Source of the DNA: Pseudomonas entomophila L48
Lineage (GTDB): Bacteria; Pseudomonadota; Gammaproteobacteria; Pseudomonadales; Pseudomonadaceae
Assembly: GCF_000026105.1 (NCBI RefSeq)
Contig: NC_008027.1
Coordinates: 3,176,501-3,240,500, forward strand
Direction: 5' to 3'
Length of the DNA stretch: 64,000 nt
Each line of letters opens with the position of its first letter. Position 1 is the first letter of the stretch. This document shows, in pieces, positions 33,600 through 42,556 of the stretch. Under the pieces are notes generated by a model. The model saw only the letters and a list, made by a program, of their open reading frames with translations. It was not told where the DNA came from and made no database searches. A program made the translations under genes and the position numbers.

Positions 33600-34712
33600 A
33601 TGGCCTTCAACAGCATCGAAGAACTCCTCGAAGACTACCGCCAAGGCAGGATGGTCCTGCTGGTGGATGACGAGGACCGGGAAAACGAAGGCGACCTGCT
33701 GATCGCCGCCGAGCGCTGCGACGCCCTGGCCATCAACTTCATGGCCCGCGAAGCGCGGGGCCTGATCTGCCTGACCCTGACCGACGAGCACTGCCAGCGC
33801 CTGGGCCTTGAACAGATGGTGCCCAGCAATGGCAGCGTGTTCAGCACCGCCTTCACGGTGTCGATCGAGGCCGCCAGCGGTGTCACCACCGGCATTTCCG
33901 CCGCCGACCGGGCGCGCACCGTGGCCGCGGCCATGGCAGCCGATGCCCGCCCCGAGGACTTGGTGCAGCCCGGCCATATCTTCCCCCTACGCGCCCGCGA
34001 AGGCGGCGTGCTGACCCGCGCCGGCCACACCGAGGCCGGCTGCGACCTGGCACGCCTGGCCGGCTTCAGCCCGGCGTCGGTCATCGTCGAGGTGCTCAAC
34101 GACGACGGCACCATGGCCCGGCGCCCGGACTTGGAAGTGTTCGCCGCCCGCCACGGCATCAAGATCGGCACCATCGCCGACCTGATCCACTACCGCCTGA
34201 GCACCGAGCAGACCATCAAGCGTATTGGCGAGCGCGAGCTACCCACCGTGCACGGCACCTTCCGCCTGGTCACCTACGAGGACCACATCGAAGGCGGTGT
34301 GCACATGGCCATGGTGATGGGCGATATCCGCCGCGAACAGCCGACCCTGGTGCGGGTGCACGTGATCGACCCGCTGCGCGACCTGGTGGGGGCCGAGTAT
34401 GCCGGCCCGGCCAACTGGACGCTGTGGGCGGCGTTGCAGAAAGTCGCCGAGGAAGGCGCCGGGGTGGTGGTGATATTGGCCAACCATGAGTCTTCGCAGG
34501 CCCTGCTGGAACGGGTGCCGCAGCTCACGCAGCCGATGCGGCCCTACCAGCGCGGGCAGTCGAAGGTGTATTCGGAAGTCGGCACCGGCGCGCAGATCCT
34601 CCAGGACCTGGGGGTGGGCAAGCTGCGCCACCTCGGGCCACCGCTGAAATACGCGGGCCTGGCTGGGTATGAGCTGGAAGTGGTGCAGAGTATTCCGTTC
34701 GAGGGCAGCTGA
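33600..34712 (+). CDS. ribB: 3,4-dihydroxy-2-butanone-4-phosphate synthase with degenerate GTP cyclohydrolase II domain
   Basis: A 370-residue protein. The N-terminal ~200 residues are RibB-like with DDEDRENEGDL (residues 23-33) and HTEAGCDLARLAG (about 142-154), the active-site elements that turn ribulose 5-phosphate into the four-carbon unit of riboflavin. The C-terminal ~165 residues have the outline of GTP cyclohydrolase II (RVHVIDPLRDLVG) but lack the three zinc-binding cysteines, so this half is probably inactive, as in RibBX-type proteins. The ribosome-binding site is weak. Its place beside DUF1330 and a polyamine-type importer, and its shared operator with them, suggest a specialised paralogue rather than the housekeeping ribB. 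Confidence 0.87.
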   Translation: MAFNSIEELLEDYRQGRMVLLVDDEDRENEGDLLIAAERCDALAINFMAREARGLICLTLTDEHCQRLGLEQMVPSNGSVFSTAFTVSIEAASGVTTGISAADRARTVAAAMAADARPEDLVQPGHIFPLRAREGGVLTRAGHTEAGCDLARLAGFSPASVIVEVLNDDGTMARRPDLEVFAARHGIKIGTIADLIHYRLSTEQTIKRIGERELPTVHGTFRLVTYEDHIEGGVHMAMVMGDIRREQPTLVRVHVIDPLRDLVGAEYAGPANWTLWAALQKVAEEGAGVVVILANHESSQALLERVPQLTQPMRPYQRGQSKVYSEVGTGAQILQDLGVGKLRHLGPPLKYAGLAGYELEVVQSIPFEGS

Positions 34713-34833
34713 TAGTTGTGGTGCCTGCAATCGCGGGGCTGGCCAGTGAATGCGACTGGCCGTTGGGCGCAAGGCAATGGTGCGAGTGGCGACGGCCACG
34801 TGCCTGGCGATGGCCTGGCAGTGCTCTTGAGAT

Positions 34834-34996
34834 CGAGCGCCGCCCGCGCGGCGCATCGCGGATGAATCCGCTCCTACAGCGGTTGCAACGTGCCTATGCC
34901 TGACAGGCCATGGGTTGGTATGACGCGATCTATCCATTGGCGCTACCGCCCTGTAGGAGCGGATTCATCCGCGATGCGCCGCGCGAGCGGCGCTCG
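34834..34996. repeat. Long inverted REP arms, GTAGGAGCGGATTCATCC type
   Basis: Arms of about 46 bp (34834-34879 and 34951-34996) match with a single mismatch inside and enclose 71 bases. They consist of a REP head with core GGATTCATCC plus a second GC-rich hairpin (GCGCCGC/GCGGCGC-like), a form common in this genus. Confidence 0.88.
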
Positions 34997-35069
34997 GTCT
35001 CCAAGGCGCTGCAACGCTGACGCCGAACACCTTGAACCCGCTGGCACCAAAGGTGCGGCTGCTGGCGGG

Positions 35070-35093
35070 TTCGCCGGCAAGCCGGCTCCTACA
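35070..35093 (-). repeat. Single REP, GTAGGAGCCGGCTTGCCGG type
   Basis: One copy of the same REP type as at 33138 and 39242, without an inverted partner close by. Confidence 0.85.
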
Positions 35094-35158
35094 AGGGCTA
35101 ACCGCCATCCTGGGCAATCCGCTGATGGCCGGTCGCGTCGGATGCTTGCGAAAAGTTT

Positions 35159-35181
35159 GGAATACCATAATATGATATCCC
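35159..35181. promoter_or_regulatory. Pseudo-palindromic operator candidate before the ABC operon
   Basis: A 23-bp site with 9 of 11 matching half-site positions. It contains ATACCATAATA (35162-35172), which is the exact reverse complement of the sequence at 33553-33563. It lies 135 bases before the start of the binding-protein gene. Confidence 0.55.
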
Positions 35182-35315
35182 GTACACCTTGATAGCTGCC
35201 GGCCACACCTACACTTCAGAAACGGCCATGCATCACCCGTTTGTAGCTGCTCCCCGAACACATTTGGCGGGCGACAGAGCCCGCCTCGAATAACAAAAGC
35301 AACGAGGGCGTAACC

Positions 35316-36341
35316 ATGCTGTTGAGCAAACGAGTAACCGCAGTGCTGGCTGCCAGCCTGCTGACCCTGGCCTGCCAGGCCACCCAGGCGGCCGACAGCC
35401 TGAACTTCGTCAGCTGGGGCGGCACCACCCAGGACGCGCAGAAACAGGCATGGGCCGAGCCCTTCTCCAAGGCCACCGACATCAAGGTCGTGCAGGACGG
35501 CCCCACCGACTACGGCAAACTCAAGGCCATGGTCGAGAGCGGCAACGTGCAGTGGGACGTGGTCGACGTCGAAGCCGACTTCGCCCTGCGCGCCGCCAGC
35601 GAGGGCCTGCTCGAACCCCTCGACTTCACCGCCATCCAGCGCGAGCGCATCGACCCGCGCTTCGTCTCCGACCACGGCGTCGGCTCGTTCTTCTTCTCCT
35701 TCGTGCTGGGTTACAACGAAGGCAAGCTCGGTACGAACAAGCCGGTGGACTGGAGCGCGCTGTTCGACACCAAGACCTACCCCGGCAAGCGCGCCCTGTA
35801 CAAATGGCCGAGCCCCGGCGTGCTGGAACTGGCCCTGCTGGCCGATGGCGTGCCGGCCGACAAGCTCTACCCGCTGGACCTGGACCGCGCCTTCAAGAAA
35901 CTCGACACCATCAAGAAAGACATCGTCTGGTGGGGTGGTGGCGCCCAGTCGCAGCAACTGCTGGCCTCGGGCGAAGCCTCGTTGGGGCAGTTCTGGAACG
36001 GCCGCGTGCATGCCCTGCAACAGGACGGCGCGCCAGTCGGGGTGAGCTGGAAACAGAACCTGGTCATGGCCGATTTCCTGGTCATCCCCAAGGGTGCGAA
36101 GAACAAGGACGCGGCCATGGAGTTCCTGGCCAACGCCAGCAGCGCCAAGGGCCAGGCCGACTTCGCCAACCTCACCGCCTATGCGCCAGTCAACCTCGAC
36201 AGCGTCAGCCAGCTGGACCCGAAACTGGCCCCCGACCTGCCCACCGCCCACGCCCCGGACCAAGTGACCCTGGACTTCGCCTACTGGGCGAAGAACGGCC
36301 AGGCCATCGCCGCCCGCTGGAATGAGTGGCTTGTCAAATGA
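35316..36341 (+). CDS. ABC transporter periplasmic binding protein (PotD/polyamine type)
   Basis: A 341-residue solute-binding protein with signal peptide (cleavage near ATQAAD, about residue 26). The mature part starts LNFVSWGG and contains VVDVEADFALRAASEG (about residues 86-101), and DIVWWGGGAQSQQLLASGE, all typical of the spermidine/putrescine PotD-PotF family. It would bring the ligand to the two permeases encoded next. The true ligand is uncertain, because this family also takes other small amines and organic compounds. GAGGGC lies seven bases before the ATG. The stop overlaps the start of the permease gene (ATGA). Confidence 0.9.
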   Translation: MLLSKRVTAVLAASLLTLACQATQAADSLNFVSWGGTTQDAQKQAWAEPFSKATDIKVVQDGPTDYGKLKAMVESGNVQWDVVDVEADFALRAASEGLLEPLDFTAIQRERIDPRFVSDHGVGSFFFSFVLGYNEGKLGTNKPVDWSALFDTKTYPGKRALYKWPSPGVLELALLADGVPADKLYPLDLDRAFKKLDTIKKDIVWWGGGAQSQQLLASGEASLGQFWNGRVHALQQDGAPVGVSWKQNLVMADFLVIPKGAKNKDAAMEFLANASSAKGQADFANLTAYAPVNLDSVSQLDPKLAPDLPTAHAPDQVTLDFAYWAKNGQAIAARWNEWLVK

Positions 36342-37255
36342 AAGTCGCCATCAACGCCCTGCATAACGCGCAAGGTGCCCCCAGCGGCACCGGCGCGCCC
36401 ACGGCGACCTCGCGCCGCCAGCCGCTGGGCCAGCGCTGGCGCGGCAGTCGCAACCTGCTGCCGGCGCTGCTGTTCCTGGGGCTGTTCTTCTTCGCGCCGC
36501 TGATTGGCCTGCTGCTGCGGGGGGTGCTTGAGCCCGTCCCAGGCCTGGGCAACTACGAACAGCTGTTCGCAAACTCGGCCTATGCCCGGGTGCTGTTCAA
36601 CACCTTCTCGGTGGCCGGCCTGGTCACCCTGATCAGCGTGCTGCTGGGCTTCCCGCTGGCCTGGGCGATCACCCTGGTACCGCGAGGCTGGGGCCGCTGG
36701 CTGCTGAACATCGTGCTGCTGTCGATGTGGACCAGCCTGCTGGCGCGCACCTACTCCTGGCTGGTGCTGCTGCAAGCCTCGGGGGTGATCAACAAGGCGC
36801 TGATGGCGCTGGGCATCATCGATGCGCCGCTGGAGATGGTGCACAACCTCACCGGCGTGGTGATCGGCATGAGCTACATCATGGTGCCGTTCATCGTCCT
36901 GCCGCTGCAGGCGACCATGCAGGCCATCGACCCGATGGTGCTGCAGGCCGGCGCCATCTGTGGCGCCAGCCCGTGGACCAACTTCTGGAAGGTGTTCATA
37001 CCGCTGTGCCGCTCGGGGTTGTTCTCCGGCGCGCTGATGGTGTTCGTCATGTCGCTGGGTTACTACGTGACCCCGGCGCTGCTGGGCGGCGCGCAGAACA
37101 TGATGCTGCCGGAGTTCATCGTCCAGCAGGTGCAGTCGTTCCTCAACTGGGGCCTGGCCAGCGCCGCCGCGGCGTTGCTGGTGCTGATCACCCTGGTGCT
37201 CTTCTACTTCTACCTGAAGCTGCAACCGGAATCCCCGGTCGGCAACGCGAGGTAA
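36338..37255 (+). CDS. ABC transporter permease (PotB type)
   Basis: About 305 residues with six or seven membrane helices and the EAA-like loop ICGASPWTNFWKVFIPLCRSG (about residues 206-226) that contacts the ATPase. It resembles PotB-type permeases. The start ATG at 36338 overlaps the binding-protein stop by four bases, which supports it over the earlier in-frame codon at 36326. Next gene follows after six bases. Confidence 0.9.
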   Translation: MKVAINALHNAQGAPSGTGAPTATSRRQPLGQRWRGSRNLLPALLFLGLFFFAPLIGLLLRGVLEPVPGLGNYEQLFANSAYARVLFNTFSVAGLVTLISVLLGFPLAWAITLVPRGWGRWLLNIVLLSMWTSLLARTYSWLVLLQASGVINKALMALGIIDAPLEMVHNLTGVVIGMSYIMVPFIVLPLQATMQAIDPMVLQAGAICGASPWTNFWKVFIPLCRSGLFSGALMVFVMSLGYYVTPALLGGAQNMMLPEFIVQQVQSFLNWGLASAAAALLVLITLVLFYFYLKLQPESPVGNAR

Positions 37256-37261
37256 GCCGCC

Positions 37262-38071
37262 ATGCTCCTGACCCCCAACGCCATGGGCCGTCCGCTGCGC
37301 ACGGGCCTGTACCTGACCACCGGGCTGATCGCGGCCTTCCTGTTGCTGCCGATCCTGTTCATCGTGCTGCTGTCGTTCGGCTCTTCGCAGTGGCTGGTGT
37401 TCCCGCCACCGGGCTGGACGCTCAAGTGGTACGGCCAGTTTTTTTCCAACCCCGAGTGGATGGACGCCGCCCTGGCCAGCCTCAAGGTCGCCGTACTGAC
37501 CACGGTGACCGCCGTGGCCCTGGGCCTGCCCACCGCCTTCGCCCTGGTGCGCGGGCGCTTCCCCGGCCGCGAGCTGCTGTACGGGTTGTTCACCCTGCCG
37601 ATGATCGTGCCGCTGGTGATCATCGCCGTGGCGGTGTACGCGCTGTTTCTCAAGCTGGGCTACACCGGCACGCTGGTGGCCTTCGTGGTCAGCCACGTGA
37701 TCGTCGCCCTGCCCTTTACCATCATCTCGATCATCAACTCGCTCAAGCTGTTCGACCAGTCGATCGAGGACGCCGCGGTGATCTGCGGCGCCTCGCGCCT
37801 GCAGGCGATCGTCAAGGTGACCTTCCCGGCCATCCGCCCGGGGATGATCGCCGGTGGCCTGTTCGCCTTCCTGGTGTCCTGGGACGAAGTGGTGCTCAGC
37901 GTGATGATGGCCAGCCCCGAACTGCAAACCCTGCCCGTGAAGATGTGGACCACCCTGCGCCAGGACCTGACCCCGGTCATCGCCGTCGCCTCGACGCTGC
38001 TGATCGGCCTGTCGGTACTGATCATGGTCATCGCCGCCGCCCTGCGCCGGCGCAACGAAGTCAGCGCCTGA
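37262..38071 (+). CDS. ABC transporter permease (PotC type)
   Basis: A 269-residue second permease with about six helices and the ATPase-contact loop ICGASRLQAIVKVTFPAI (about residues 175-192). It pairs with the previous permease to form the channel of a type I importer. GAGGT eight bases before the ATG serves as ribosome-binding site. It is the third gene of the four-gene operon. Confidence 0.9.
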   Translation: MLLTPNAMGRPLRTGLYLTTGLIAAFLLLPILFIVLLSFGSSQWLVFPPPGWTLKWYGQFFSNPEWMDAALASLKVAVLTTVTAVALGLPTAFALVRGRFPGRELLYGLFTLPMIVPLVIIAVAVYALFLKLGYTGTLVAFVVSHVIVALPFTIISIINSLKLFDQSIEDAAVICGASRLQAIVKVTFPAIRPGMIAGGLFAFLVSWDEVVLSVMMASPELQTLPVKMWTTLRQDLTPVIAVASTLLIGLSVLIMVIAAALRRRNEVSA

Positions 38072-38090
38072 GCGCCCGGAGACAACAACA

Positions 38091-39203
38091 ATGAGTGCAG
38101 TGATCAAAGACGATGCGCGCGGCTTGCCCCTGGTCAGCCTGCGCAACCTGAACAAGCACTACGGCGACTTCGCCGCGGTGGACAATATCGACCTGGACAT
38201 CCAGGACGGCGAGTTCCTCACCTTCCTCGGCTCCAGCGGCTCGGGCAAGTCCACCACCCTGTCGATGCTGGCCGGGTTCGAGACCCCGAGCAGCGGCGAG
38301 ATCCTGGTCCAGGGCCAGTCGCTGGTGAACGTGCCGCCGCACAAGCGCGGCATCGGCATGGTGTTCCAGCGCTACTCGCTGTTCCCGCACCTGAACGTGC
38401 GCGACAACATCGCCTTCCCCCTGGCCATCCGCAAGCACAGTGCCAGCGAGATCGCCAAGCGCGTGGACGCCATGCTCAAGCTGGTGCAGTTGGAGCCGTT
38501 CGCCCACCGCCGCCCGGCCCAGCTCTCCGGTGGCCAGCAGCAGCGCGTAGCGATTGCCCGGGCGCTGGTGTACGAACCGCGCATCCTGCTGATGGACGAG
38601 CCGCTCGGGGCGCTGGACAAGAAGCTGCGCGAGGACCTGCAGGACGAACTGCGCCAACTGCATCGCCGTCTGGGGATCACTATTGTCTACGTGACCCACG
38701 ACCAGGAAGAGGCGATGCGCCTGTCGCAGCGCATCGCCATCTTCAGCCATGGGCGCATCGTGGGGCTGGGCACGGGCTACGACCTCTACCAGAACCCGCC
38801 CAATGCCTTCGTCGCTTCGTTCCTGGGCAATTCCAACTTCCTGCGGATCACGGCCAGCGGTAATGGTGCGGGCCATTTCGAGGGGCAGCCGGTGGCGATT
38901 CGCCTGACCCCGGGGCTGGCCAGCGGGCAGGACGCACAGATCATGGTGCGGCCGGAGAAAGCCGTGGCCCTGCCGCTTGAACAAGCGGCACGCGAAGCGC
39001 TACCCGGAGGGTGGAACGAAGTGGACGCCCGTGTCGGCGAGGTGCTGTTCCTGGGGGAAAGCCAGACCTGCCATGTAGTGACCCAGGGCGGGACGGAGCT
39101 GACGGTCAAGGCGTTGTCCGCCGCCGGCATGCCCATGCAGCCAGGTGATCGGGTCAAGGTGCGCTGGGCGGTGGCGGATGCCTGCGTCTATACCGAGCTG
39201 TAA
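38091..39203 (+). CDS. ABC transporter ATPase (PotA type)
   Basis: A 370-residue ATPase that powers the importer. Motifs: Walker [10 protein letters not shown] (about residues 44-52), Q-loop [12 protein letters not shown], signature LSGGQQQR (about 144-151), Walker [13 protein letters not shown] and the switch His in VTHDQEEA. The C-terminal ~100 residues form a TOBE-like domain (RPEKAV) as in PotA/FbpC. GGAG lies ten bases before the ATG and the gene begins 19 bases after the permease stop. A REP pair follows the stop and separates it from convergent macB. Confidence 0.92.
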   Translation: MSAVIKDDARGLPLVSLRNLNKHYGDFAAVDNIDLDIQDGEFLTFLGSSGSGKSTTLSMLAGFETPSSGEILVQGQSLVNVPPHKRGIGMVFQRYSLFPHLNVRDNIAFPLAIRKHSASEIAKRVDAMLKLVQLEPFAHRRPAQLSGGQQQRVAIARALVYEPRILLMDEPLGALDKKLREDLQDELRQLHRRLGITIVYVTHDQEEAMRLSQRIAIFSHGRIVGLGTGYDLYQNPPNAFVASFLGNSNFLRITASGNGAGHFEGQPVAIRLTPGLASGQDAQIMVRPEKAVALPLEQAAREALPGGWNEVDARVGEVLFLGESQTCHVVTQGGTELTVKALSAAGMPMQPGDRVKVRWAVADACVYTEL

Positions 39204-39241
39204 CGCAGACCTGCGAAAGCGCAGGTGAATTCACCGACGCT

Positions 39242-39302
39242 TTCGCCGGCAAGCCGGCTCCTACAGGGTGCGCGGTATCTGTAGGAGCCGGCTTGCCGGC
39301 GA
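39242..39302. repeat. Inverted REP pair, GTAGGAGCCGGCTTGCCGG type
   Basis: Two inverted copies with a 12-16 base centre lie between the convergent ABC ATPase and macB genes. They are likely 3'-end structures for both transcripts. Confidence 0.9.
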
Positions 39303-39309
39303 GCGGGCC

Positions 39310-41319
39310 TCAATCCCGCGCCAAGGCCTCGATCGGGTCCAACCGCGCGGCATTCCTCGCCGGCACGAAGCCGAACACGATGCCGATCAGCGTCGAACAC
39401 ACGAACGCCGTCACGATCGACCCCAGCGAGAACACCATCTCCCACTGCTTGACGAACAACGCGAACAGGTAGCCGATCCCGTACGACAGCCCGATCCCGA
39501 TCACCCCGCCGATCAGGCAGACCATCACCGCCTCCACCAGGAACTGCTGGCGGATATCCGACTGCCGCGCCCCCACCGCCATGCGGATGCCGATTTCGCG
39601 GGTGCGCTCGGTGACCGATACCAGCATGATGTTCATCACCCCGATGCCCCCCACCACCAGCGAGATCACCGCGATCAGCGACAGCAGCAGGGTCAGCGAG
39701 CGGCTGGTCTTCTGCACCGTCTGCATGATGCTGTCGAGGTTGTTGGTGAAGAAGTCCTTGGTGCCATGGCGCTGCAGCATCAGTTTGTTGACCTCCTCCT
39801 CCACCCGCTTGCTCGGCAGGCCGTCCTTGATCCGCACGCTGATGCTGTCCAGGTGGCGCTGGCCAAGCACCCGCCCGGCGGCGGTCTCGTAGGGCATCCA
39901 CACGTTCAGCGAGTTGCCGGCGACGAACAGGTTCTTGTTCTCGGCGGTCACGCCGATCACCGTGCACGGCAGGCTGCCCACCAGGATCACCTGCCCCAGT
40001 GCCTCGACGCCGGGCGCGAACAGGCGCTTGCGGGTGTTGTGGTCGATCACCACCACCTGGGCCTGGCGCCGGGCGTCGTCGGCGCTGAACACGATGCCCT
40101 CGGCCAGGGGAATGTTGCGCACCTGGAAGTACTGCTCGCTGACCCCGTTGAGCTGCACGTCGGCGTCGATGTTGCGGTAGCGCACCAGCGAACCCTGGCC
40201 GATCACCGGGGTGGCGCTGTCGACGTAGTACAGCTCGTTGAGCGCGGTGACATCGGCCGGTGACAGGGTCTCGATGGCCTTGGCGCGGCTGTCGCCAAAA
40301 CTTTTGCCCGAGTAGATGTCGATGGTGTTGCTGCCGATCGCCTGGATATCCTTGAGCACATAGCCCTTGGCGCCCTCGCCGATCGCCGAGATCGACACCA
40401 CCGAGGTGATGCCGATGATGATCCCGAGCATGGTCAGCAAGGTGCGCATGCGGTGCGAAATCAAGGCGATCCAGGCCATCTTGAAAGCCTCGCGGAACAG
40501 CCCGAGGCTGGCCACCAGCCGCCGTGGCGCCCGTTCGGCGGCCGGCTGCACCTCTTCAACCGGCTTCGCAACTTCGCGTACCGTGCGCCGATCGTCGACG
40601 ATCTGTCCGTCACTGACTTCGATGATGCGCTCGGCATGGGCGGCCACCTTGGGGTCGTGGGTCACCAGGATCACCGTGTGCCCGGCGGCGTGCAGCTCTA
40701 GCAGGATGTTCATCACTTCCTTGCCGCTGGCGGTGTCCAGGGCCCCAGTGGGCTCGTCGGCGAGGATCACCTCGCCGCCGTTCATCAGCGCCCGGCAGAT
40801 GCTCACCCGTTGCTGCTGGCCACCGGACAACTGGCTGGGGCGGTTCGCCAGGTGCCCGGCCAGGCCCAGGCGCGTCAACAGTTCGCGAGCCCGTTGGTGG
40901 CGCCCGGCCTGGGGCACGCCGGCGTAGACCGCGGGGATCTCCACGTTGCGCAGGGCATCCAGGTGCGGCAGCAGGTGGTAGCGCTGGAAGATGAAACCGA
41001 AGTGGTCGCGCCGCAACGCGGCCAGGGCGTCATCGTCCAGGTCGCGGGTTTCCTGGCCGTTGACCTGGTAGCTGCCGCTGCTGGCGTTGTCGAGGCAACC
41101 GAGGATGTTCATCAAGGTCGACTTGCCCGAACCCGAGGCGCCGATGATCGCCACCAGTTCGCCGGCACGGATCTGCAGGTTGATGTCCTTGAGCGCCAGG
41201 AACTCACGGTCGCCCGCCATGAACCGCCGGCTCACGCCCGCCAGGCGCAACAGCGGCTGGCCTTGCTCTGTCGCCCGCGTTCGCTGCGGCGACCATTCGA
41301 CAGTCATGTTCATGGTCAC
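39310..41319 (-). CDS. macB: MacB-type macrolide/lipopeptide export ABC transporter
   Basis: A 669-residue fused ATPase-permease. The N-terminal ATPase has Walker A GASGSGKST (about residues 58-66), signature LSGGQQQR (about 160-167) and ILADEPTGALD. The C-terminal half has four membrane helices around a large periplasmic domain (about 310-540) and a FtsX-like end (ISLVVGGIGVMNIMLVSVTE). With MacA it drives tripartite export through an outer-membrane channel. The start GTG at 41319 overlaps macA by four bases (GTGA); an ATG two codons later is possible. Downstream of lipopeptide NRPS genes in Pseudomonas such pairs export the lipopeptide, which is the likely role here. Confidence 0.92.
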   Translation of the reverse strand: MTMNMTVEWSPQRTRATEQGQPLLRLAGVSRRFMAGDREFLALKDINLQIRAGELVAIIGASGSGKSTLMNILGCLDNASSGSYQVNGQETRDLDDDALAALRRDHFGFIFQRYHLLPHLDALRNVEIPAVYAGVPQAGRHQRARELLTRLGLAGHLANRPSQLSGGQQQRVSICRALMNGGEVILADEPTGALDTASGKEVMNILLELHAAGHTVILVTHDPKVAAHAERIIEVSDGQIVDDRRTVREVAKPVEEVQPAAERAPRRLVASLGLFREAFKMAWIALISHRMRTLLTMLGIIIGITSVVSISAIGEGAKGYVLKDIQAIGSNTIDIYSGKSFGDSRAKAIETLSPADVTALNELYYVDSATPVIGQGSLVRYRNIDADVQLNGVSEQYFQVRNIPLAEGIVFSADDARRQAQVVVIDHNTRKRLFAPGVEALGQVILVGSLPCTVIGVTAENKNLFVAGNSLNVWMPYETAAGRVLGQRHLDSISVRIKDGLPSKRVEEEVNKLMLQRHGTKDFFTNNLDSIMQTVQKTSRSLTLLLSLIAVISLVVGGIGVMNIMLVSVTERTREIGIRMAVGARQSDIRQQFLVEAVMVCLIGGVIGIGLSYGIGYLFALFVKQWEMVFSLGSIVTAFVCSTLIGIVFGFVPARNAARLDPIEALARD

Positions 41320-42470
41320 GCCCCCGACTCACCGGTAACAGGTTCGCCGATCACCACCCGGTCACCCTCGTCCAGGCCGGCTTTGACCTGCACCTTGACG
41401 TTGTTGTTGATCCCGGCCTGCACCTTGCGCACCTGGGCAAAACCCTTGGCGTCGAGCACCCGCACCGCGAAACTGCCGTCCTTGTCGCGCGCCCCCAGCG
41501 CCGCCACCGGCACGGTCAGCACCCCTTGCGCGGTGTCGAGGACGATGCGCACCTGGGCAGTCATCGAGATGCGCAGGCGGTGCTCGGGGTTGGGTACCTC
41601 GAACAGCGCGTTGTAGAACACCGCGCTGGCCTGGCGGGAAGCACCGCTGCTCTTGTCGCTGCTCTCCAGGTAGTTCTGCGGTGCGGGTTCGGTGCCGCGC
41701 AGCTTGGCGTAATACCGCTGGTCGTCGCCGAGGATGGTGAAGTACACCTGCTGGCCGGGGCTGATATGGATTACGTCGGCCTCGGACACCTGCGCCTTGA
41801 TGGTCATGGTGTCCAGGTCGGCGAGCTTGAGCAGTATCGGCGCCAGCTGGTTGGCGATCACGGTCTGGCCTTCCTGGGTGACGACCCCCACCACATGGCC
41901 GTTGATCGGCGCGACGATGCGGGTGTAGCCCAGGTTGACCCTGGCCGTGTCGACCTGAACCTGGGCGCTCTTGATCTGCGCATCCAGCGACAGCAGGTTG
42001 GCCTGCTGCACCTCGTACTCCGACTCGGCGTTGTCGAAATCCTGGCGCGAGATCGATTCGTCCTCCTGCAGCACTTCATAGCGCTCATAGACCCGCTTGG
42101 CCTGCTTGAGCTTGGCTTGGGTCGAACGCCGTTCGGCCTGCAGCTTTTCCGCGTCCACTTCGGCCTGGCGCAGGGTGTTGCGCAGTACCAGAGGGTCAAT
42201 CTCGGCCAGCCATTGGCCCTCGGTGACCTTGTCGCCCAGCTTGACCTTCAGTGACTTGAGCTGCCCGGAAACCTGGGCGCCGACATCCACCTGGCGAATG
42301 CCTTCCAGGGTGCCGGTGGCCAGCACCGCGTTCTCGATGTCGCCCCGTTCGACCGTGGCGGTGATGTATTGCGGCGGCTTGGCCGGCGCCTGCACCGCGT
42401 ACAGCACGATACCGGCGACCAGGGCGGCCGCGGCGCCCAGTGTGATCTTGCGAAACTTCGACTTTTCCAT
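41316..42470 (-). CDS. macA: MacA-type periplasmic adaptor of a MacAB exporter
   Basis: A 384-residue membrane-fusion protein. An N-terminal membrane anchor (about residues 9-28) is followed by a lipoyl half-motif (DVGAQVSGQLKSLKVKLGD, about 62-80), an alpha-helical hairpin of about 90 residues, the second lipoyl half (IVAPINGHVVGVVTQEGQTV) and a beta-barrel. It links MacB to an outer-membrane channel. It starts 86 bases after the NRPS stop on the same strand, so it may be transcribed with the synthetase genes. Confidence 0.92.
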   Translation of the reverse strand: MEKSKFRKITLGAAAALVAGIVLYAVQAPAKPPQYITATVERGDIENAVLATGTLEGIRQVDVGAQVSGQLKSLKVKLGDKVTEGQWLAEIDPLVLRNTLRQAEVDAEKLQAERRSTQAKLKQAKRVYERYEVLQEDESISRQDFDNAESEYEVQQANLLSLDAQIKSAQVQVDTARVNLGYTRIVAPINGHVVGVVTQEGQTVIANQLAPILLKLADLDTMTIKAQVSEADVIHISPGQQVYFTILGDDQRYYAKLRGTEPAPQNYLESSDKSSGASRQASAVFYNALFEVPNPEHRLRISMTAQVRIVLDTAQGVLTVPVAALGARDKDGSFAVRVLDAKGFAQVRKVQAGINNNVKVQVKAGLDEGDRVVIGEPVTGESGA

Positions 42471-42489
42471 GAGTGCCCACTACTGATCA

Positions 42490-42538
42490 GAGAGGGGCCG
42501 CGCTGCGGCCCTTTCGCGACACAAGGCCGCTCCCACAG
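42490..42538. repeat. Palindromic intergenic repeat between etlC-like and macA genes
   Basis: GGGGCCGC-4-GCGGCCC followed by TTCGCGACACAAGGCCGCTCCCAC is a genus-typical palindromic unit. It lies in the 86-bp gap between the synthetase stop and macA and could lower or process read-through. Confidence 0.7.
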
Positions 42539-42556
42539 ACAATCCTTCGCCTGGCT

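Larger units (their letters stand above)
34713..35315. other. Gene-free interval with REP copies and an operator
   Basis: The 603 bases between the ribB-like gene and the ABC operon hold no gene that I can support. They contain two long inverted REP arms (34834-34879 and 34951-34996), one single REP of another type (35070-35093), and near the end a TACCATAATAT operator-like site. The first ~120 bases carry nothing I recognise. Confidence 0.7.

Noticed and set aside
33600..34712. Fully bifunctional RibBA
   Set aside because: The C-terminal half lacks the three zinc-binding cysteines of GTP cyclohydrolase II, so only the RibB activity can be supported.
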